The notes under the pieces: generated by a model
What the model saw: only the letters and a program-made list of their open reading frames with translations
Database searches by the model: none
Told to the model about the DNA's origin: nothing
Assembly: GCA_002502855.1 (NCBI GenBank)
Contig: DAQK01000023.1
Coordinates: forward strand, 18,593-54,861
Source: Methanobacterium sp. UBA279
GTDB taxonomy: Archaea; Methanobacteriota; Methanobacteria; Methanobacteriales; Methanobacteriaceae
DNA length: 36,269 nucleotides
Direction of reading: 5' to 3'
Part shown: piece after piece, positions 1-8,941 of the stretch
Position numbering within the stretch: position 1 is the stretch's first letter
Layout: every line of letters begins with the position of its first letter
Position numbers and translations under genes: made by a program

Positions 1-571
1 CATTTTCTAACTTAGAATCGATGCTGTCATCGTTGGTCTTGGTTATCCGGTCAATTGCTTCCTTGGCAACGGCTATACCACTTAATTTCTTGTTCTTCTT
101 TAACTTGTAAGAGTCATATCCTTTCCTGTCGAATTCCGTGAGGATCTGGTTACATATCTTCTGTAAGATGTTCTTGACTTTCTTGGGCTTCGAGGATGAT
201 CCGATATTTATCACACCCTCCTTGAAGCTGTAGGGAATTCTCCTGCTTGAGATGTCCTGGAATTCATCGTTATATTCCCGGAAGACATCGTTGGAGAGTA
301 TTTTGGCATCTTCATCCTCGGCCATCTTCAAAATGTAGTGATCTGCTGTGGTGCCTGAAGGTACCTGCCTGATTTTATCTTCATCAAGGAACTGGTTAAA
401 CTCATCTTTCTGGTCTATTTCGTGTCTCAGCGATGCATCTGCTATAAGAATGGGCTCGTATCCCAGTTTTTCCAGAGCTTCCGCTGCCTTGATTATATAT
501 TCTAAACTGGGTTTGGCATCTCTTCTCCTGCCATAATGGGCTACGTTAGATGCATCTACCACTACCTTCAA
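1..571 (-). CDS. Zc3h12a-like (NYN/PIN) ribonuclease, 3' end outside window
   Basis: Reading leftwards from a TTG at 569-571 the frame stays open for 190 codons to the window edge, so the C-terminus is missing. The N-terminus reads VVVDASNVAHYGRR, the first acidic motif of the Zc3h12a/regnase-type NYN (PIN-like) RNase family. Further on come IADASLRHEI, TTADHYILKMAE and ILSNDVFREY, which carry the other conserved Asp residues. The family cleaves RNA with divalent metal; the substrate here is unknown. The TTG start is chosen because AGGTGAT sits 5-11 nt upstream and no ATG fits. That SD overlaps the stop codon of the upstream metallophosphoesterase gene, so translational coupling is likely. 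The last visible part is rich in lysine. Family assignment is confident, the role is not. Confidence 0.8.
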   Translation of the reverse strand, partial: MKVVVDASNVAHYGRRRDAKPSLEYIIKAAEALEKLGYEPILIADASLRHEIDQKDEFNQFLDEDKIRQVPSGTTADHYILKMAEDEDAKILSNDVFREYNDEFQDISSRRIPYSFKEGVINIGSSSKPKKVKNILQKICNQILTEFDRKGYDSYKLKKNKKLSGIAVAKEAIDRITKTNDDSIDSKLEN

Positions 572-577
572 AATTTA

Positions 578-1324
578 TCACCTGCATGTGTTATCATATT
601 TTGCCAGAGTTATCTGTTTTCCATCGGTACCCCGGAGGATAATTTCTATTGTATCCTCATCTATATTAATTGTATTATATGAGGGGAAGGTTTTTCCCCT
701 TAATTTAAGGGAGGATGCAGTTCCCGCCGTGGCGAAGGTGGTCTCTCCCATCATCCATACATGGGGCATATGTTTATGTCCGGAGAGTACTAAATTAGCA
801 CATCCATCTATTATTGATTGTAGTATATCTCCTGCATCACTTAAAACATTCCTTTCTCTACCGGTTTTAGGCACCGGTATGATGTGGTGGTGCAGGGCTA
901 TGATCTTATAAAGATCATGATCCTGTGCTTCCTTTAACTCTTTCTCCATAAATTCTTGCTGGGCTCTTCCCACTTTACCATAGTCCAGGTCTGGTTCACT
1001 ACTATCAAGCCCTATAACCTTGATGCCTTTATCTTTTAAATCTAATGTTATACATCGCCTTTTAATGATATCACTGAAGCACTGATCACCCACATGTCGG
1101 GCGTCATGGTTTCCGGGAATTGCCAGTAGAGGTGTGTCTATGGTATCTATATATTCTGCTACCTTCTCAAATTCCATGTAGTACCCGTTTTCTGTGAGGT
1201 CTCCCGTGAGGATGGTTACATCTGGATTCATTTCATTTACTTCATTTATCACTTTAACCAGTAATTCCGGCCTGAAGGCCAGAGCTCCTACATGTAAATC
1301 AGAGATGTGTGCGACAACGGCCAT
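578..1324 (-). CDS. Calcineurin-like metallophosphoesterase
   Basis: A 248-residue protein with the complete metal-binding set of the calcineurin-like phosphoesterase fold: Asp9 and His11 in SDLHVG, Asp42 in GDLT, GNHD at 71-74, a His run near 145 (HHHIIP) and GHKH near 182. The length and motif spacing fit Icc/CpdA-type cyclic nucleotide phosphodiesterase-like proteins, but archaeal members act on varied phosphoesters and the substrate cannot be read from sequence. It lies between NAC and the NYN ribonuclease in a minus-strand run, 36 nt after NAC. Its ATG and SD (GAGG) lie inside a 24-bp duplicate of the end of the NAC gene (see repeat at 1319-1378). Confidence 0.85.
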   Translation of the reverse strand: MAVVAHISDLHVGALAFRPELLVKVINEVNEMNPDVTILTGDLTENGYYMEFEKVAEYIDTIDTPLLAIPGNHDARHVGDQCFSDIIKRRCITLDLKDKGIKVIGLDSSEPDLDYGKVGRAQQEFMEKELKEAQDHDLYKIIALHHHIIPVPKTGRERNVLSDAGDILQSIIDGCANLVLSGHKHMPHVWMMGETTFATAGTASSLKLRGKTFPSYNTINIDEDTIEIILRGTDGKQITLAKYDNTCR

Positions 1325-1360
1325 TTAGTTTAACCTCATGATACGTGCAATATGGGCCAT

Positions 1361-1378
<18 letters not shown>
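1319..1378 (-). repeat. 24-bp direct repeat, period 36, copying the NAC stop region onto the next gene's start
   Basis: Positions 1319-1342 and 1355-1378 match at 23 of 24 bases. In minus-strand sense each copy reads ATCATGAGGTTAA then a C or G change, then TAAATGGCC. The first copy holds the last codons and stop of NAC. The second supplies GAGG as SD and the ATG start of the metallophosphoesterase. Confidence 0.9.
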
Positions 1379-1713
<335 letters not shown>

Positions 1714-1714
<1 letters not shown>

Positions 1715-3702
1715 TAAAAACCTCCTTTTCTAGTTTTAACAGCCTGGCCGGTGTTAAAACTTGTAAATTCCTCTGCATTTAAGATTGATTTTCCAAAGGC
1801 CAGGAGTTCATCATCCTGGTTAACCACCAGAACTTCTTCACTGGCTCGGATGTTCATATCACAATCTATAATAAATTTAGCAAATATACTTTTTCCCTCT
1901 CGGGCAAAGGGTTCTGCATCCTCATTTACCACCACCCGGTTAACAGGGTAGGGAAGATGGCTGTGCAGTCTCCGGGCGCCCTCCATTCCCAAAACTAGCA
2001 CCCCATCCCGGGCCCTTAGGGTGGCAATCAGATCATCTTTATCATATATGTGTCTTATTTTACCAGTCTTTCTGCTTTTAGTAATATTTGTATCTCCCTC
2101 AAAAAGAGCTTTTCCAGATCCACTACCAAACTGGTAATCAGCCATGTACTCCACTTTTTCCTGGTCACTAAGGATCTGGTCCTTTGGTGGGGTCTGGTTC
2201 AGGTTTCCATGGGGCACACCAAGGGTCCTCGGCCGTAAATCAAAGACATCCAGGACCTTTTCACTTATAATTACTTCTCTGTATGTATCAATTATCGCTT
2301 TAAGGTGTTCATTGAGGAATTTCCTGGAATCCTGATCAATTGTCTGGGGTGATTCGTTCTGTGCCAGTGGATACACGTCATCAATCTCTAATGGGATGAA
2401 TACGAAGGGTATATCTGCAAATGCAATTTGCAAGTCGTCCGTTTTTCTGAGATCCGGGTTAAACGTGTTGGAGAAAAATATCTCAAGATCTGTTTCAATA
2501 TATTTGTGGTAGGGCTTTAGAGTAGGTGGAAGTATAAGTAGCCTTTCTTTATGGGGCAATCTCTCTAACCGCTCCAGGTGACGGTACACCTCTGGCCGGT
2601 TCAGTGATTCAGGTCCGGAGTAGAAGAATGCGGATTTCTTATAGGGTGGATCGTACACCTCCAGCTGTGGGGTGTATTTTTTTATCTTCCGCACTGCATC
2701 CAGGAGGTAGGGGTGGTTTCTGGCCCGGCGTTCCACCATTTCCCACAGGTTCCCATCTGCCATGGCCTGCTTGATCTGCCTTATCTCCGCGAAACTTATG
2801 TGCAAGTTGTGCTGTGCCAGTAGTTTGGTCCTCTCATCCTTTTTCATCTGCCGCAGGTCCTCAGGGTGATAGTTATTGCAGATAGGGCAGCTGCAGGGCA
2901 TCTCCACCAGGTTCTCCAGTTTGTAGGTGCCCTCTGGCATGAGCAGCCGGTCGTCCTGGGCGTAGAGAATGTACGCTGCACTGTCGAAGAGGTCGCAGCC
3001 CAGGGCCACAGCGAAGCTGAATATCATAGGGTGTCCAGCACCCATAATGTGTCTGGGTCTTGAATCAGGCAGGTGCTCTACACTGGCCATCACCACATCC
3101 AGGAGGGTGGAGTACTGGTAGGACTCCATCAAGGGTACCACCGCACCGATGGGGTGTACCTGGAAGTCCATCTCCCCCAGTGCCTCCGCACACTTAGCCC
3201 TCAAGCTGGGATACGTGGATCCCTGCACCACCGAGTTAAGCATCAGATTATCCCGGACTTCTAAAGCCTCCCGGGCGCGTTCGATGGTAATTTCCATCTC
3301 CCTCTCCGCCCTCTGCCTGGTAACAAATGGGGGTGTGGGTATGTCCAGGGAGGTCCCAATATCGGTTCCAATCTGTTCCTGGAACTCTATTATCTCCCGG
3401 TTGCTCACATCGATATCACCATAGAGTGATAGTTGGAATGAACCAGAATCGGTCATTATGGGTCCGTTGAAGTTGATAAGTTCATGAACACCCTTCTCCA
3501 GTGCAATTTCCCTTAAATCCTGGTATTTGTACATGAGGTAAGCGTTGGTTATCACCATATCCACCCCGTACCTGGATACGTCCAGGGTCTGTTTTCCAGG
3601 GTGGATAACCGGCATAAGCGCCGGGGTCTGCACCTTACCGTGTGGTGTTTTAAGTATTCCAGATCGGCCTCTGGCGTCTTTGTATTTAATTTCAAAGCTC
3701 AA
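1714..3702 (-). CDS. tgtA: tRNA-guanine(15) transglycosylase (archaeosine biosynthesis)
   Basis: A 662-residue archaeal TGT. It exchanges guanine-15 in the tRNA D-loop for preQ0, the first step of archaeosine formation. Visible: Asp85 in MTDSGSFQ, the nucleophile region DLFDSAAYILYA with Asp240, and zinc ligands Cys270, Cys272 and Cys275 in CSCPIC. After the catalytic domain come the archaeal C1/C2 domains and a C-terminal PUA domain (about 580-655) that binds the tRNA. Length is typical. The start is a TTG (3700-3702) preceded by AGGAGAT at good spacing; there is no alternative ATG near the conserved N-terminus. It is followed directly by NAC with overlapping stop and start, and preceded by the MnmC-like gene 39 nt upstream. 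Confidence 0.96.
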
Positions 3703-3741
3703 AATTATGATCTCCTACATTAGTGAAAAAGAAGTTTCTGT

Positions 3742-4953
3742 TTATGGATTCTTAAGTATTAAACTTAATCTGTTGGTCATTTCATAAATTCTTTCCCTTG
3801 AGGATTTGAAATTTTCACAATCCTTACCACATATACAGTCTGTGTACTGGGGACATATGATGTATTTAGCTTCATTGGATTTTAAATCATTGAAACCCAA
3901 CTTTTTCAGGTTGTTTAACACCCTTCTTTTTAATCTTCCGTCTTCAAGGTCTTTGTCGAGGTAAATAGGGGTTTTAACTGTGGATGAGAATTTAGTTTTG
4001 CTCCGTGCCAGTTTGCGTTCCTCATCTCTATGATTTAAAATATCTATTGATGAACAATCGAAGTCAGGATCTTTAAAGGGAATACCTGCATCACTTAGTG
4101 CTATCATCCTCTCATCATCTGAAGAAAGTTGTTTATTTATCATCTCTGGGTTTAAGGATGCTACCGTTCCCCCACTTCTACCGAAGGACGGTCCTTCACC
4201 CACGTGGAGACCATTTTCCACCATTGCCGCTCTAACCGGAGCTGCAGACGTGTAGGTTAAAATGATTCCATCCGGCTTTAGTAGTGACTTTAATAATCTG
4301 AAAAATTCAACTGTATACAGTTCCGGAGACTTGAGGGGAGAGAATGGATCCAGGAATATGGCGTCGTAGGTTTTATCGTCCGCTAAATTACCGACTGCTA
4401 CCCGTGCATCGTCTATATGTATATCGATCCTGATATTTTCGGGAACTTCCTCTTCAAAGTGCCTGCATTTGATGTTCCCGTCTCCATAAAGCTTATCTTC
4501 AACTGACTTCTGGATGATTCTATAGGATTCAAGTGGTGCTTCAAGTAGGAGTGTAAGTGCCAGTGTTTCAAGGGAGATTTCAACCATGTCTATTTTAATG
4601 TTGACCTCATCACCCAAGCATTCTATGCATGAAGCCGTGTTGTAGCCGAGTCCGCTGCAGATATCCAAAATATATATTTCATTTTTTCCTTCAAGGTGTG
4701 CCGGTTTTACGAATTTCTCCATGGCCTCGGATAAAGCTCCATGGTGGGTGTGCATGGTCTCAGATTTACCATCTAAACTCGCTGATTTAAGTGTGTATGA
4801 GCCATCTTCCGTTTCAACCAAATGGTTCTTTAAAGCATGTTTTGCATTCTGCCTTGCAGATTCATTGCCTCCATCTTCTTCTTTTAAGAAGTTTTCTACT
4901 ACTTCTAGGGTATCCCTGGCGATGGTTAATGCTTTATATTCGTGGTTTCTCAT
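3742..4953 (-). CDS. MnmC-like SAM-dependent methyltransferase with Cys-rich tail
   Basis: A 403-residue protein of the COG4121/MnmC methyltransferase type. The SAM-binding motif I is ILDICSGLGYNT (about residue 95), with DMVEISLETL as motif II and AIFLDPFSPLKSPELYT as the DPFSP catalytic loop typical of the MnmC methyltransferase domain. The bacterial enzyme finishes mnm5U34 on tRNA; no FAD oxidase domain is present here. Being just upstream of tgtA supports a tRNA substrate by context only. The C-terminal tail has four cysteines in C-x5-C-x-C-x3-C (CPQYTDCICGKDC), a possible metal or Fe-S site not part of the basic fold. No clear SD before the ATG, so the start is less certain. Confidence 0.8.
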   Translation of the reverse strand: MRNHEYKALTIARDTLEVVENFLKEEDGGNESARQNAKHALKNHLVETEDGSYTLKSASLDGKSETMHTHHGALSEAMEKFVKPAHLEGKNEIYILDICSGLGYNTASCIECLGDEVNIKIDMVEISLETLALTLLLEAPLESYRIIQKSVEDKLYGDGNIKCRHFEEEVPENIRIDIHIDDARVAVGNLADDKTYDAIFLDPFSPLKSPELYTVEFFRLLKSLLKPDGIILTYTSAAPVRAAMVENGLHVGEGPSFGRSGGTVASLNPEMINKQLSSDDERMIALSDAGIPFKDPDFDCSSIDILNHRDEERKLARSKTKFSSTVKTPIYLDKDLEDGRLKRRVLNNLKKLGFNDLKSNEAKYIICPQYTDCICGKDCENFKSSRERIYEMTNRLSLILKNP

Positions 4954-5141
4954 CGTACTGTACTATATATTGTTGATGGTAAAAAAAGATGATGTTTAAT
5001 CTTTAATTTGAATATGTTAATCATGTATGTCCATTTTGTGGTTCAAAGATTAAATAATGTTATCGTAGGAGATTACTATGTATAATATATTTTATGGTAA
5101 AATATAAATTGTATAGTAATATAAGTATACTTAGTGATTTT

Positions 5142-5369
5142 ATGATAATTGAAACCAAGGTTTATAAAAAAAATCAGACTACAATACCTGCAGAATTAAG
5201 AAAAAGACACTCAGTAAAGCCTGATGATATAGTCGAATGGAAGGAAGATGATGAAGGAAATATACAGGTGAGTTTTAGAAAGAAAGTCAAAGTGGAGGAT
5301 ATTATAGGGATAGGTAAAACAAAAGATAGAACTAATGCTGTAAATTTAAAAAGAAGTTTATATAGATAA
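5142..5369 (+). CDS. AbrB/SpoVT-type antitoxin (VapB-like)
   Basis: About 75 residues from the ATG at 5142, chosen over an in-frame upstream ATG at 5094 because GTGAT lies 4 nt before it and because the family begins just here (MIIETKVYKKNQTTIPAEL). The swapped-hairpin AbrB DNA-binding domain covers about residues 1-45 (TTIPAELRKRHSVKPDDIVEW). The basic C-terminal part (VEDIIGIGKTKDRTNAVNLKR) would wrap the toxin. It precedes a PIN-domain gene by 22 nt, so this is a type II toxin-antitoxin pair that probably autorepresses. Base composition is clearly more AT-rich than the flanking housekeeping genes, which suggests gene transfer. Confidence 0.8.
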   Translation: MIIETKVYKKNQTTIPAELRKRHSVKPDDIVEWKEDDEGNIQVSFRKKVKVEDIIGIGKTKDRTNAVNLKRSLYR

Positions 5370-5391
5370 AAAAAATTAAAAGGTCTATAAA

Positions 5392-5793
5392 ATGGATGTA
5401 TTTTTAGATAGCTCTTTTATAATAGCTTTAATTTTAGATAAAGACGACTTAAAAGATAGAGCCATCTCAATAGAAGAGAAAGGAATTTTCAACAACGATT
5501 GCTACATCTCAAATTTAATGGTCAATGAAGTTATAACCATAATAGGAAATAAGACAGACAAAACAACAGCCAAATATGCTTATTATTTTCTTAAAGACAA
5601 CTGTATTTTAATTAATGAAAATGAAATAAGCCACATCAACGATAATACCATGGAAACCTACGTTAAATACGATACTAAACTATCATTTACGGATAGTTCC
5701 ATCATAGAAGTAATGAAAGAACGCGAAATAACCCACTTAGTATCCTTCGATAACTACTTCCATAAAGTAAAAGAAATAACTCTGATACAATAA
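5392..5793 (+). CDS. PIN-domain ribonuclease toxin (VapC-like)
   Basis: A 133-residue PIN domain. The expected acidic residues are present: Asp6 (FLDSSFIIAL), Glu46 (NLMVNEVITI), Asp101 (SFTDSSIIEVM) and Asp120 (VSFDNYF). VapC toxins of this fold cut tRNA or rRNA with Mg2+ or Mn2+; the target here cannot be told. It follows the AbrB-type antitoxin by 22 nt and shares its low GC. The SD is weak (AAGG about 10 nt before the ATG), which is common for the toxin gene of such pairs. No disruption is seen, so the pair may be active. Confidence 0.82.
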   Translation: MDVFLDSSFIIALILDKDDLKDRAISIEEKGIFNNDCYISNLMVNEVITIIGNKTDKTTAKYAYYFLKDNCILINENEISHINDNTMETYVKYDTKLSFTDSSIIEVMKEREITHLVSFDNYFHKVKEITLIQ

Positions 5794-5881
5794 AACCAAT
5801 TAAATTTTCTGTTCAAAAGATTTGTTTCCATTTTAAAGCTGTTTGAATAACATGCTTAAAAGTAATCTATAGGTGTATTTC

Positions 5882-6475
5882 ATGGTCAAAGTAATAGGAA
5901 TCATCGGAAGCCCCCGGAAGGGCAGTAACACAGAAATCTACGTGAAAAAGGCTTTAGAATCAGCAGAAAATTCCGGTGCAGAAACTGAAATCATCAACCT
6001 GGCAACTGCAGAAATAGAACCCTGCATCGCCTGCGACATATGTAAAAATACCGGAGAATGCGCAATATACGATGACATGGTGAAGATAACCCGTAAACTC
6101 CAGGAAGCCCAGGGCATAATAATAGGCAGCCCGGTGTACTTTGGAAACGTCACCTCCCAACTTAAAATGTTCATGGACCGCAACCGGCCACTCCGGATAG
6201 ACTTCAAACTCAAAGACAAAGTTGGCGGTGCCATCAGCGTAGGAGCATCACGTAACGGGGGCCAGGAGACAACTATCACCGCCATACACCAATTCTTCTT
6301 CATACAGGATATGATAATAGTGGGTGACGGAGCACCCCTGGGCCATTACGGCGGAGCAGGAGTAAGTGGAGCTGCAGGAGATGGGTCACAGGATGAGATG
6401 GGTCTGGAGACTTCCGCCAATCTGGGTAAAAGGGTGGCTGAACTTGCTATGAGGTTGAATACAGATATGGTATAG
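5882..6475 (+). CDS. Iron-sulfur flavoprotein (Isf-type NAD(P)H:FMN oxidoreductase)
   Basis: 197 residues from the ATG at 5882, chosen because AGGTG lies 6 nt before it; a GTG at 5873 would overlap that SD. A flavodoxin-like fold starts with VIGIIGSPRKGSNTE, the FMN phosphate loop. Cys48, Cys51, Cys54 and Cys60 make the compact C-x2-C-x2-C-x5-C motif that binds a 4Fe-4S cluster in the archaeal Isf family. GSPVYFGNVTSQLKMFMDR is the second flavin-contact region. Isf proteins of methanogens pass electrons from ferredoxin, and reduction of O2 or H2O2 has been proposed. It stands alone between the toxin-antitoxin pair and the glycosyltransferase. Confidence 0.88.
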   Translation: MVKVIGIIGSPRKGSNTEIYVKKALESAENSGAETEIINLATAEIEPCIACDICKNTGECAIYDDMVKITRKLQEAQGIIIGSPVYFGNVTSQLKMFMDRNRPLRIDFKLKDKVGGAISVGASRNGGQETTITAIHQFFFIQDMIIVGDGAPLGHYGGAGVSGAAGDGSQDEMGLETSANLGKRVAELAMRLNTDMV

Positions 6476-6627
6476 AAAAACCATTATTTTTTAAAATATT
6501 TTCAGAGAAATCACCTTTTCCCTAATCAACATATGGAACAAATTTTTATTTTAAAGAGGAGATAATAAATTTTGATGTTAAAAGATAATAAATGGGATGC
6601 TTTAAATTCAGATTTCGGAGAATCCAT

Positions 6628-7362
6628 ATGCCCGGTGAACCCCTAAAAAAACAGGACACCCCCAAACTATTAGCCCAGGTAGAGGAGGATATCTGGGTGA
6701 TAATACCAGCATACAACGAGGAGAACATAATCGGCGACGTATTAAAGGAGCTCTTCAGCAGGGGCCTGAAACTGGTGATAATCGATGACGGTTCCACTGA
6801 CAGGACCTATGAGATAGCCCATACTATGGTGAAGGATAATCCGGGAAGAGGATACTTATACCACCACCCCATAAACAGGGGATTAGGTGCCACCCTTAAA
6901 ACAGGCATAGAAGCCTGTTTAGCCAAGGACGCTGATATCATGGTGACCTTTGATGCTGATGGCCAGCACAACCCCGATGATATTCTGCCGGTCTCTCAGC
7001 CCATAATATATGGACAGGCAGATGTGGTGATAGGAGTTAGAGATTTCGATGACATGCCACGGGTGAAGAAGATCTCCAATCAGCTCATGAACACCATCAC
7101 CTGGATATTCTACGGAGCCCATGTCCAGGATTCCCAGTCGGGTTTACGGGCGTTTAACCGGAAGGCAGCAATAGCATTGGATGTTGTATCACGTGAATAT
7201 GGAATTTCCTCAGAGATAATCCGGGAGATCAAACACAAAGAACTTAAAATGGAAGAAGTGCCTATAAAAACCATATACACCGAATATGCCCTGGCGAAGG
7301 GTACCAACCTGAAAGTGGGTATTAAGATACTGGTGAAGATGATCAGGGACGTTTTAAAATAA
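6628..7362 (+). CDS. Family 2 glycosyltransferase, dolichol-phosphate mannosyltransferase-like
   Basis: About 244 residues. The ATG at 6628 is preferred over an in-frame ATG at 6592 because GGAG lies 7 nt before it and nothing useful precedes the earlier one. GT-A fold of the DPM1/GT2 type: VIIPAYNEENIIGDVL, IIDDGSTDRT and TFDADGQHNPDDI (DAD metal motif), followed by SGLRAFNRKAAIAL and EIIREIKHKELKMEEVPI. It probably loads a sugar onto a polyprenyl phosphate. There are no C-terminal membrane helices; the next gene, a DUF2304 membrane protein 28 nt downstream, is a common neighbour of such GT2 enzymes. The two converge on the large minus-strand glycan cluster. Confidence 0.9.
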   Translation: MPGEPLKKQDTPKLLAQVEEDIWVIIPAYNEENIIGDVLKELFSRGLKLVIIDDGSTDRTYEIAHTMVKDNPGRGYLYHHPINRGLGATLKTGIEACLAKDADIMVTFDADGQHNPDDILPVSQPIIYGQADVVIGVRDFDDMPRVKKISNQLMNTITWIFYGAHVQDSQSGLRAFNRKAAIALDVVSREYGISSEIIREIKHKELKMEEVPIKTIYTEYALAKGTNLKVGIKILVKMIRDVLK

Positions 7363-7390
7363 TTGATGAATAAAAAGAGAGGCTAAGAAG

Positions 7391-7756
7391 ATGGCGATGA
7401 TGTTATATCAGTATATTGGTTTAGTTATTGGGATAGTAGGTATAATATACACATTTCTAAGATTCAGGGAAAATAAGATGTCCCTGGGAATGCTCTTCAT
7501 CTGGAGCATCGTCTGGATAGTCCTTATCGTTCTCTCCATCTTTCCCGAAGCCACAGGATACTTCGCCAACTTAACCGGTATAGGCCGAGGATTAGATGTG
7601 ATACTCATACTAGGGCTTATCGGGTGCTACTATCTAGTATTCAGAATATACAATATGATAGAAAATATTGAAGAGGAAATAACCCATATTGCCAGGGAGA
7701 TGGCTCTCGAGAGGGAAAATGCAGATCTGGATGAAAAAGAGGATGAAGAGGATTAA
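7391..7756 (+). CDS. DUF2304 small membrane protein
   Basis: 121 residues with three predicted membrane helices (about 6-24, 32-52, 66-86: YIGLVIGIVGIIYTFLRF, LGMLFIWSIVWIVLIVLSI, DVILILGLIGCYYLVFRIY) and a charged coiled-coil-like tail that ends in acidic residues. This matches the DUF2304 family, usually found beside GT2 glycosyltransferases and thought to help membrane-linked glycan synthesis; no activity is known. Likely co-transcribed with the GT2 gene upstream. Its last 12 bases, including the stop codon, are repeated 20 bp downstream. Confidence 0.85.
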   Translation: MAMMLYQYIGLVIGIVGIIYTFLRFRENKMSLGMLFIWSIVWIVLIVLSIFPEATGYFANLTGIGRGLDVILILGLIGCYYLVFRIYNMIENIEEEITHIAREMALERENADLDEKEDEED

Positions 7757-7776
7757 TCAAAGAAGAAGAGGATTAA
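7745..7776 (+). repeat. 12-bp direct repeat, period 20, spanning a stop codon
   Basis: GAAGAGGATTAA occurs at 7745-7756, where it forms the end and stop of the DUF2304 gene, and again at 7765-7776 in the intergenic gap. The intervening bases are also GA-rich. Confidence 0.85.
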
Positions 7777-7790
7777 CCTTAACCCGTCAT

Positions 7791-8915
7791 TTATTTTGAA
7801 ACCTCTTCATATACCTTCCAGGTTTCTTTTGCAGTCTGCCTCCAACTAAATAATTCCGCCCTTTCTAAACTTTTTTTACTTAATTCTGTTTTAAAACCGT
7901 TGTTGGATAATATACGGTGCATTTCATCTGCTAATGTTTTATCATCGTAAGGATCAACCGTAACCCCGGCATCTCCAACAACTTCCGGCAGAGAAGATGT
8001 GTTAGATGTGATAACAGGACACCCGCAGGCCATGGCCTCCAGGGGCGGTAATCCAAAACCCTCATAGATAGATGGAAATACGAAGAGGTCCGCAGCGTTG
8101 TATATTTTCACCAAGTCTTCATCGGGAACATAACCCGTGAAAATCACATCCTTCTTTAGGTCAAGTTCCTCCATTGTACTGAAAATTTTATTGTACTTCC
8201 AGCCCATCTTACCTACAATCACCAGTTTATGATGATTTCCGGTTTTTTTAAGTCTGTAAAATGCTTTAAGAACATTTGGTAAGTTTTTTCTTTTTTCTAA
8301 AGTCCCTACACTTAATATGAATGGAAATTTTATCCCGTACTTATCTTTTAAATGGTTTTTCATTTCTTCTTTATTTTTTTCTGGCTTGAAGATCTCATCG
8401 GCAGCTTCATAAATTACTCTAATCTTCTCTTCAGGGATGCCCAGATATTTTATGCAATCCATTTTCGTATGATTTGAAATAGCGATTATAGCATCAGCCC
8501 TGTTTTTGATGAGGTCCAATGTTGTTTTCCATAACCAGAAAAATTGTTTATCATCAATTGTTTCGGGGTAGATCTGAGGAATCAGGTCGTGTATCGTCAA
8601 CACCTTTCCTGTGCCAGAATTCAGATAGAACGGTGTTATCTGACTGAAATAGTGTGCGGTTGCATGGACAACATCTAAATCTGCTTTATTAATAGCATAA
8701 GGAAGTCCTATGGGAGATTTTAATATCTTCGGCATATTTGGAAGTATAACCTCATTTGTTACTCCACTTAGCTCATCATCAGTTTTTTCATGGCGGATCA
8801 GGTATATTTCATATGATTTTCCAATTTCAGCCATACCTGTAATGAGACTGGTAAGGTAATTTTCTAGGCCCGTTCTTTGCGAGTTTAATGTCCAGGGGAG
8901 AATGCCTATTTTCAT
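7791..8915 (-). CDS. Family 4 glycosyltransferase
   Basis: A 374-residue GT-B enzyme. The C-terminal nucleotide-sugar domain carries SVGTLEKRKNLPNVLKAF, TGYVPDEDLVKIYNAADLFV and the E-x7-E motif in EGFGLPPLE (Glu285 and Glu293), followed by SLPEVVGDAG. The N-terminal acceptor domain has HDLIPQIYP and AIIAISNHTKMDCIKYLGI. It retains the sugar configuration and probably extends a lipid-linked glycan on the cytoplasmic face; the sugar is unknown. It is a close paralog of the gene at 10423-11538, sharing nearly the same GFGLPPLEAMACG and SSLPEVVGDAG blocks. Last gene of the minus-strand operon. The SD is AAGGT, 6 nt before the ATG. Confidence 0.92.
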   Translation of the reverse strand: MKIGILPWTLNSQRTGLENYLTSLITGMAEIGKSYEIYLIRHEKTDDELSGVTNEVILPNMPKILKSPIGLPYAINKADLDVVHATAHYFSQITPFYLNSGTGKVLTIHDLIPQIYPETIDDKQFFWLWKTTLDLIKNRADAIIAISNHTKMDCIKYLGIPEEKIRVIYEAADEIFKPEKNKEEMKNHLKDKYGIKFPFILSVGTLEKRKNLPNVLKAFYRLKKTGNHHKLVIVGKMGWKYNKIFSTMEELDLKKDVIFTGYVPDEDLVKIYNAADLFVFPSIYEGFGLPPLEAMACGCPVITSNTSSLPEVVGDAGVTVDPYDDKTLADEMHRILSNNGFKTELSKKSLERAELFSWRQTAKETWKVYEEVSK

Positions 8916-8941
8916 TTGGGAACCTTCTAAGCAAGATCGTG

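Noticed and set aside
588..911. Open frames opposite to the genes at 578-3702 and elsewhere
   Set aside because: Shadow frames of strongly supported genes, with no family resemblance or SD.
4995..5054. 10-bp inverted repeat TTTAATCTTT / AAAGATTAAA with a 40-nt spacer
   Set aside because: AT-rich and widely spaced; such matches are expected by chance in this composition.
5028..5057. A short frame encoding CPFCGSKIK and a stop, like a zinc-ribbon end
   Set aside because: Only 16 codons are open, there is no start codon or SD, and nothing upstream continues it. At most a relic.
6575..6645. Short open frame of 23 codons from an ATG at 6575, ahead of the GT2 gene
   Set aside because: SD spacing is poor, it overlaps the GT2 start in another frame and shows no recognisable sequence; a leader peptide cannot be supported.
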